Part shown: in pieces, positions 56,220 to 61,211 of the stretch
Numbering within the stretch: the stretch's first letter is position 1
How the letters are laid out: each line of letters opens with the position of its first letter
NCBI GenBank assembly: GCA_963771985.1
Contig: CAVYVO010000014.1
Location: 558,001-622,000 of the forward strand
From: Trebonia sp963771985
GTDB lineage: Bacteria > Actinomycetota > Actinomycetes > Streptosporangiales > Streptosporangiaceae
Direction of reading: 5' to 3'
DNA: 64,000 nucleotides
Translations under genes and position numbers: made by a program
The notes under the pieces: model-generated
The model's database searches: none
What the model was told of the DNA's origin: nothing
The model's input: the letters and a program-made list of their open reading frames with translations, nothing else

Positions 56220-58783
56220 GCCGCGAGCTGGGCATCCCCGAGCTGTGCCTGGTGGTCCTCGTCGGCGTCACCGGGTCCGGGAAGTCGACGTTCGCCCGCG
56301 CGCACTTCAAGCCGACCGAGGTGATCTCCTCCGACTTCTGCCGGGGTCTTGTCGCCGACGACGAGAACGACCAGTCGGCCACGCCGGACGCCTTCGACGT
56401 GCTGCACTACATCGCGGGCAAGCGGCTGGCCGCGGGGCGGCTCACGGTGGTCGACGCGACCAACGTGCAGCCGGAGGCGCGCAAGCCGCTGGTCGAGCTC
56501 GCGCGGGAGCACGACGTGCTGCCCGTCGCCATCGTCCTCAACACGTCCGAGCCGGTATGCGTCGCCCGGAACGCGGCGCGGCCGGACCGCGACTTCGGCG
56601 CGCACGTGATCCGGCGCCAGCACGCGCAGCTGCGCAAGTCGCTGCGGAGCCTGCAGCGCGAAGGGTTCCGCACGGTGCATGTGCTGGGGTCTGAGGCGCA
56701 AAGCTCTGATGTGTCGATCACGCGGACCCGGCTCTACAACGACCTGCGGTACGAGACCGGGCCGTTCGACGTGATCGGCGACGTGCACGGCTGCCGCGCG
56801 GAGCTGGAGTCCTTGCTCGTCTCCCTCGGCTGGTCGCTGGCCTTCGACGAGGACGGCAGGCCCGCTGGCGCGGCGCACCCCGAGGGCCGCCGGGCGGTGT
56901 TCCTCGGCGACCTGGTGGACCGCGGGCCGGACTCGCCGGGCGTGCTGCGGCTGGTGATGGGGATGGTCGTCGCGGGGACGGCGCTGTGCGTGCCCGGCAA
57001 CCACGAGGCCAAGCTGCTGCGCGCGCTGCGCGGGCGGAACGTGACGGTCTCCCACGGGCTGGCGGAGACGCTGGCGCAGCTCGCGGGAGAGCCGGAGTCG
57101 TTCCGGGATTCGGTGGCAGAGTTCATTGACGGGCTGGTCAGCCACTACGTGCTCGACGGCGGGCGGCTCGTGGTCGCGCACGCCGGGCTGTCGCAGCGGC
57201 TGCAGGGGCGCGCGTCCGGCCGGGTCCGGTCGTTCTGCCTGTACGGCCAGACGACGGGCGAGACCGACTCCTACGGGCTGCCTGTCCGGTACCCGTGGGC
57301 GGAGGACTACCGGGGCCGCGCCACGGTGCTGTACGGGCACACTCCGGTACCGGCGCCCGAATGGGTGAACAACACGATGTGCCTGGACACTGGCTGTGTC
57401 TTCGGTGGTTCCTTGTCGGCACTTCGTTATCCAGAACGTACCGTGGCGGCTGTCCCGGCCGCACGCGTCTACTACGAGCCGGCCAGGCCGCTGGGCGCGG
57501 TATCTGGCGCGGCTGGCGACCCAGCTCCGGACGCGGCGCGGCGCGAGCCGGACGTGCTGGACATCCGGGACGTGACCGGGACGCGGATCATCGAGACCGG
57601 GTACCTGCCGCGGGTCAAGGTGGCGGAGGCGAATGCCGCGGCGGCCCTGGAGGTGATGAGCCGGTTCGCGATCGACCCGCGGTGGCTGCTCTACCTGCCG
57701 CCGACGATGAGCCCGGTCGCCACGGCGCCCGACGGTCTTGTGCTCGAACGCCCAGAGGAGGCGTTCGCCGCCTACCGCGCCGACGGCCTGGCGCGGGTGG
57801 TGTGCGAGGAGAAGCACATGGGCTCGCGCGCCGTGGTGCTGGTGTGCCGGTCTTCGCAGGACGCGCTGGCCCGGTTCGGCGTGGCGGGCGACGGCGCGGT
57901 GTGGACGCGGACCGGGCGGCCGTTCTTCGGCTCCGCGCTGACGTCGGCGCTGCTGTCCCGGGTGCGGACGGCTGCTGCTAGCGCGGGGCTGTTCGACGAG
58001 CTGTCCACCTCGTGGCTGCTGCTGGACGCGGAGCTGATGCCGTGGAGCGCGAAGGCCGGGCAACTGCTGCGCGACCAGTACGCCGCCGTCGGGGCGGCCG
58101 CGCGGGCGGCGCTGCCCGCGGCGGTGTCGGTTCTTTCCGCGGCGGCCGAGCGCGGGCTCGACGTCGGCGGGCTGCAGGACCGGACGCGGGCGCGGGCGGC
58201 GAACGCGTCCGCGTTCAACGCGGCGTACCGGCGGTACTGCTGGCCGATCGACGGGCTGGACGGCCTGCGGCTGGCGCCGTTCGCGGTGCTCGCTTCCTCG
58301 GGTGCTTCGCATGCCGCGCGGCCGCACGACTGGCACCTGTCGGTCGCGTCCCGGCTGTTCGATGTGGACCCGGGGTTGTTCGCGCCGACCCGGCACGTGA
58401 CGGTCGACCTCGCGGATGCTTTGTCGCGGGCTGCGGCGACGGAGTGGTGGTCCGAGCTGACGCGGGCCGGCGGCGAGGGCATGGTCGTCAAGCCGGCCGA
58501 GGGGCTGGTGCGCGGGCCGAAGGGCATCGCGCAGCCGGGCCTGAAGGTACGCGGGCGGGAGTACCTGCGGATCATCTACGGACCGGACTACACGGAGGCG
58601 GCTAACCTGGCGCGGCTGCGATCCCGCGAGGTGGGCCGCAAGCGGTCGCTGGCGCTGCGCGAGTACGCGCTCGGCCTGGAGGCCCTGGACCGGGTGGCGC
58701 GCGGCGAACCGCTGTGGCGGGTGCACGAGTGCGTGTTCGGCGTGCTGGCCCTGGAGTCCGAACCGGTGGACCCCCGCCTCTGA
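56216..58783 (+). CDS. pnkp: Pnkp polynucleotide kinase-phosphatase-ligase (RNA repair)
   Basis: An 855-residue, three-domain enzyme. Kinase: VLVGVTGSGKSTFARAHF (residues 14-31) and WLTVVDATN-like metal region at ~78-83. Phosphatase: DVIGDVHGCRAE (186-), GDLVDRGPDSP (231-), CVPGNHEAK (258-). Ligase/adenylyltransferase: EEKHMGSRAV with Lys 533 as the AMP acceptor and further motifs to the end. It heals 5'-OH and 2',3'-cyclic phosphate ends and seals them; with Hen1 it repairs ribotoxin-cut RNAs such as tRNA. The GTGA overlap makes it a strict two-gene operon. The stop lies in a 23-bp tandem repeat. Confidence 0.95.
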   Translation: MSRELGIPELCLVVLVGVTGSGKSTFARAHFKPTEVISSDFCRGLVADDENDQSATPDAFDVLHYIAGKRLAAGRLTVVDATNVQPEARKPLVELAREHDVLPVAIVLNTSEPVCVARNAARPDRDFGAHVIRRQHAQLRKSLRSLQREGFRTVHVLGSEAQSSDVSITRTRLYNDLRYETGPFDVIGDVHGCRAELESLLVSLGWSLAFDEDGRPAGAAHPEGRRAVFLGDLVDRGPDSPGVLRLVMGMVVAGTALCVPGNHEAKLLRALRGRNVTVSHGLAETLAQLAGEPESFRDSVAEFIDGLVSHYVLDGGRLVVAHAGLSQRLQGRASGRVRSFCLYGQTTGETDSYGLPVRYPWAEDYRGRATVLYGHTPVPAPEWVNNTMCLDTGCVFGGSLSALRYPERTVAAVPAARVYYEPARPLGAVSGAAGDPAPDAARREPDVLDIRDVTGTRIIETGYLPRVKVAEANAAAALEVMSRFAIDPRWLLYLPPTMSPVATAPDGLVLERPEEAFAAYRADGLARVVCEEKHMGSRAVVLVCRSSQDALARFGVAGDGAVWTRTGRPFFGSALTSALLSRVRTAAASAGLFDELSTSWLLLDAELMPWSAKAGQLLRDQYAAVGAAARAALPAAVSVLSAAAERGLDVGGLQDRTRARAANASAFNAAYRRYCWPIDGLDGLRLAPFAVLASSGASHAARPHDWHLSVASRLFDVDPGLFAPTRHVTVDLADALSRAAATEWWSELTRAGGEGMVVKPAEGLVRGPKGIAQPGLKVRGREYLRIIYGPDYTEAANLARLRSREVGRKRSLALREYALGLEALDRVARGEPLWRVHECVFGVLALESEPVDPRL

Positions 58784-58845
58784 GCCGACGCCCAGCGCGC
58801 TCCCGAGCCGACGCCCAGCGCGCTCCCGAGGCGACGCCCAGTGGG
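58782..58845. repeat. 23-bp tandem repeat covering the pnkp stop codon
   Basis: The unit beginning GAGCCGACGCCCAGCGCGCT occurs at 58782-58804 and 58805-58827, with a degenerate third copy running into the paired palindrome at 58845. The core CGCCCAGCGCG is shared with 30540-30575. Confidence 0.8.
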
Positions 58846-58893
58846 TCGATTGCGCAACCGGCACGCTCTTCCGGGCCCGATTGCGCAACCGGC
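58845..58893. repeat. Paired 18-bp palindrome element, copy 5 (inverted spacer, degenerate)
   Basis: GTCGATTGCGCAACCGGC (58845-58862), spacer ACGCTCTTCCGGG, CCCGATTGCGCAACCGGC (58876-58893); 31 bp start to start. The reverse complement of the spacer is CCCGGAAGAGCGT, matching copy 1 in its AGAGCG core, so the element is reversed. It is the most degenerate copy. Confidence 0.85.
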
Positions 58894-59018
58894 CTGTTCT
58901 TGGGCTTGCCGGGTTAGCTAGCTGGCGGTCCCGGGCGTGCCGCCGGGGCGCGTGCCGTCCCGCGGCTGCGCACGGTGGTGCACGAGTTGCCGGTGGGAGC
59001 TGTCCGCGCGGCCAGTTC

Positions 59019-59089
59019 CATGATCACGAAGCTTTTTCGTACGTATAGGATGAATTATTTACGTCGTAAAAAATGTTTTCGTGATCATG
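59019..59089. repeat. CATGATC inverted repeat, copy D
   Basis: CATGATCACGAA (59019-59030) and TTCGTGATCATG (59078-59089) are perfect complements, enclosing an AT-rich loop with inner hairpins (TTTAC-GTC-GTAAA). It lies between convergent genes. Confidence 0.75.
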
Positions 59090-59195
59090 CGGATTGACCG
59101 CCTGCCGCCGGGCCCGGGAAGGGGCGCCGCTGTGACTCATGCGACTGGGCAGGCTGCAGAGGTCCGTGATTACCACCGGACACAGGCGCTGGACC

Positions 59196-59228
59196 GCTCG
59201 CGGGGGGACGACCCCCCGCACCCCCGGG
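59196..59228. repeat. GC-hairpin repeat element
   Basis: GCTCGCGGGGGGACGACC continuing into CCCCGCACCCCCGGG nearly repeats the sequence at 48891-48920. It ends 7 bp before the LOG pseudogene. Confidence 0.7.
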
Positions 59229-59234
59229 CAGGCT

Positions 59235-59745
59235 TTAGCGCTGCGACCTGTCCAGCCATTTGCCCGTGGTGACCGGGATCCACGCGGCGAGGCGGTCCAG
59301 CAGCGGGCCGGGCTCGGACCCGGTGAGCACGAGGTCGCGGTGGACCGGGCGGACGAAGCCTTTTCGCGTTGCCTCGTCGAGCAGCGTCAGCAGTGGCGCG
59401 AAGTAGCCGGCCACGTCAAGGACGCCGCACGGCTTGGCGTGGATGCCGAGCTGCGTCCAGGTCACCACCTCGAAGAACTCATCCAGCGTGCCGAAGCCGC
59501 CGGGGAGCATGACGAACCCGTCCGCCGCGTCGGCCATCGCCGCCTTGCGCTCGTGCATGGTGGCGACGACCGTGAGCTCGGTCAGCCCGGGGTGCGCGAT
59601 CTCCTTCTCGGCGAGCGCGCGCGTTCGGCGAGCGTCTTTCCCAGGGACGCCGCCGCTTCACGGTAAGCCGGGTCGGTGCCGCTGTTCGATCCGCAGTAGA
59701 CGGCGACGGCCTTGAGAGGCGTTCCGGGCGCTCCGGGTCAGTCAT
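59235..59745 (-). pseudogene. LOG / TIGR00730 family (lysine-decarboxylase-like) gene with internal deletion
   Basis: The C-terminal half is intact (LTVVATMHERKAAMADAADGFVMLPGGFGTLDEFFEVVTWTQLGIHAKPCGVLDVAGYF), including the PGGxGT motif. The N-terminus (KAVAVYCGSNSGTDPAYREAAASLGKTLAER) is in another frame and is joined to the rest at repeated CGCTCGCCGA sequences, with the GGGxxGLMG segment (about 35 residues) missing. An earlier one-base shift separates it from the ATG at 59745 that overlaps the aldo/keto reductase stop. LOG proteins release cytokinin-type bases from nucleotides; this one cannot be functional. Confidence 0.8.
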
Positions 59746-60667
59746 CCGCTGGCTGGAGGCGCTTCTTGGCCTCCTCGTAAAGGTCCTCTGGCAGGGGGCC
59801 CCGCTCCGCGATGGCGATGTTGCTTTCGAGGTGGGCGGGATTCGCCGTGCCCACGATCGTGCTGGACAGGCCGGGGTGGCTGAGCGTGAAGCGGAGGGTG
59901 AACTCCATCTTCGTCATGCCGCTGTCGCTGATCAGGTCCTCGACACCTGAGGCGGCCCAGTTCCGCTGGCCGGCGCAGGCCGGCTGGCTGAGCGGGCCGG
60001 TGGTCCAGTTCTTCTCCTCCGACGGCGCGCCGCGGGCCGCGCCGCCGCGGATCAGCGTGCCCGCTCCGGTCTTCGCGGCTTGCGTGACCAGGTCCTCGTG
60101 GTCGCGCTGCACCGCCGAGTAAGGGATCTGGAAGACGTCGAAGACGTTCATGGCGATGTGTTCGGGCAGGTTGGGGAGGATGCCTGACATGCCGATGAAG
60201 CGGACCTTGCCTTCCGCTTGCAGCGCTTGGAGGATCTCGACGGTGTGGTTCTCTTCGAGCGTTGCCCTGGTCGGGGACATGTGGACCTGGACGAGGTCGA
60301 GGCGGTCCGTGCGGAGCCGGCGCAGGCTCTGCTCCACGTCCGCGCGGACGTTCGCCGGGCTGTAGTCGTGCGGGTAGGGCGGCGGGGAGTCCGTGGGCAG
60401 CTCGATCAGGCAGCCGCACTTCGACGCGAGGAAGAACTCGTCGCGCCGGTGGCCGACGTAACGGCCGATGAGCTCCTCGCTCTTGCCGTAATCAGGGGAG
60501 GTGTCGATCAGGTTGATCCCGCCGTCGAGCACGGCGTTCAGCAGGCGTCCCGCGTCCTCGTCGCCGATCTCGGGTCCCCGTGGAGCGCCTCTCAGCTCCA
60601 TGGCTCCGTAGCCGAGGATGGTCACGTCGGCGCCGGTGCGCCCGAGAGTTCGTGTCATGATCGCCAT
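59738..60667 (-). CDS. Aldo/keto reductase family protein
   Basis: A 309-residue TIM-barrel oxidoreductase: MTRTLGRTGADVTILGYGAMELRGAPRG at the start, INLIDTSPDYGKSEELIG carrying the catalytic Asp and Tyr, FFLASKCG with the Lys, RLDLVQVHMSP with the His, and TIVGTANPAHLESNI at the cofactor end. It reduces aldehydes or ketones with NADPH. ATG 60667 is used, 3 codons before an alternative ATG at 60658. The gene leads into the LOG pseudogene with an 8-bp overlap, so they once formed an operon. Confidence 0.92.
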   Translation of the reverse strand: MAIMTRTLGRTGADVTILGYGAMELRGAPRGPEIGDEDAGRLLNAVLDGGINLIDTSPDYGKSEELIGRYVGHRRDEFFLASKCGCLIELPTDSPPPYPHDYSPANVRADVEQSLRRLRTDRLDLVQVHMSPTRATLEENHTVEILQALQAEGKVRFIGMSGILPNLPEHIAMNVFDVFQIPYSAVQRDHEDLVTQAAKTGAGTLIRGGAARGAPSEEKNWTTGPLSQPACAGQRNWAASGVEDLISDSGMTKMEFTLRFTLSHPGLSSTIVGTANPAHLESNIAIAERGPLPEDLYEEAKKRLQPADD

Positions 60668-60719
60668 GGACCTCACGCTATCCCGGTGATCGCGGCCTGC
60701 GGTACGTGGCCGCCCCGGT

Positions 60720-60768
60720 GTCGATTGCGCAATCGACGATGCTAGAGCGGGTCGATTGCGCAATCGAC
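60720..60768. repeat. Paired 18-bp palindrome element, copy 6 (two perfect halves)
   Basis: GTCGATTGCGCAATCGAC occurs twice, at 60720-60737 and 60751-60768, separated by GATGCTAGAGCGG; 31 bp start to start. This is the cleanest copy. It lies between the acylphosphatase and aldo/keto reductase genes, both on the minus strand. Confidence 0.95.
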
Positions 60769-60787
60769 CTGCGCTGAAGCCGGGTTA

Positions 60788-61054
60788 TCACCTGATCCGG
60801 AATCCGTGGAGGCCCTCGGGGGGCTCCGCTGCCACGTGGACATCCTCGACCATGGCGCTGCGAGGTCCCTCGTGGGACCACTGCACTAGGCGGCTGACCT
60901 GCTCGGCGGGGCCCTCGAAGACCGCCTCGACCCGGCCGTCCGGGAGGTTTCGCACCCAGCCGCTCACGCCGTGCTGCTCGGCGACCCTGCGGCAGGTGTC
61001 GCGGAAGAACACGCCCTGCACGCGGCCGGAGACCAGCACCCGATAGCGGACCAC
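60788..61054 (-). CDS. acyP: Acylphosphatase
   Basis: An 88-residue single-domain enzyme with the full family signature: YRVLVSGRVQGVFFRDTCRRVAEQHGVSGWVRNLPDGRVEAVFEGP, where Arg in FFRD binds phosphate and the Asn in VRNLPDG positions water. It hydrolyses acylphosphates in the cytoplasm. It starts at GTG 61054 and stands alone, separated from its minus-strand neighbour by a paired palindrome. Confidence 0.93.
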   Translation of the reverse strand: MVRYRVLVSGRVQGVFFRDTCRRVAEQHGVSGWVRNLPDGRVEAVFEGPAEQVSRLVQWSHEGPRSAMVEDVHVAAEPPEGLHGFRIR

Positions 61055-61211
61055 AGGGACACCGTACGTCCCGCCTCGCCACAGGTACCGCCGGTGCGGG
61101 CCTTGACGGGGGTGGGGAACGGCGGGACGCTCTGCGTGGACCCGTGCTAGTGCGTTCGGGTTTGACCGGCGATGGCGTGTCGCACGCAGTTATGACGATG
61201 GAGTCTTGGCG

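Larger units (their letters stand above)
58784..59234. other. 451-bp repeat-dense intergenic region between convergent genes
   Basis: In order: 23-bp tandem repeats (to 58845), paired palindrome copy 5 (58845-58893), an unremarkable GC stretch, CATGATC inverted repeat copy D (59019-59089) and a GC-hairpin element (59196-59228). No gene is credible here. It is the only gap carrying all of these repeat families. Confidence 0.65.

Noticed and set aside
56057..58888. 943-codon open frame antisense to pnkp
   Set aside because: Arg/His/Pro-rich shadow typical of high-GC DNA; the + strand encodes an unmistakable three-domain Pnkp.
21659..60768. Paired palindromes considered as a CRISPR-like array or integrase attachment sites
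   Set aside because: Copies are single pairs kilobases apart with a conserved 13-bp spacer, not regularly clustered repeats with unique spacers; no cas gene, integrase or tRNA gene is nearby.
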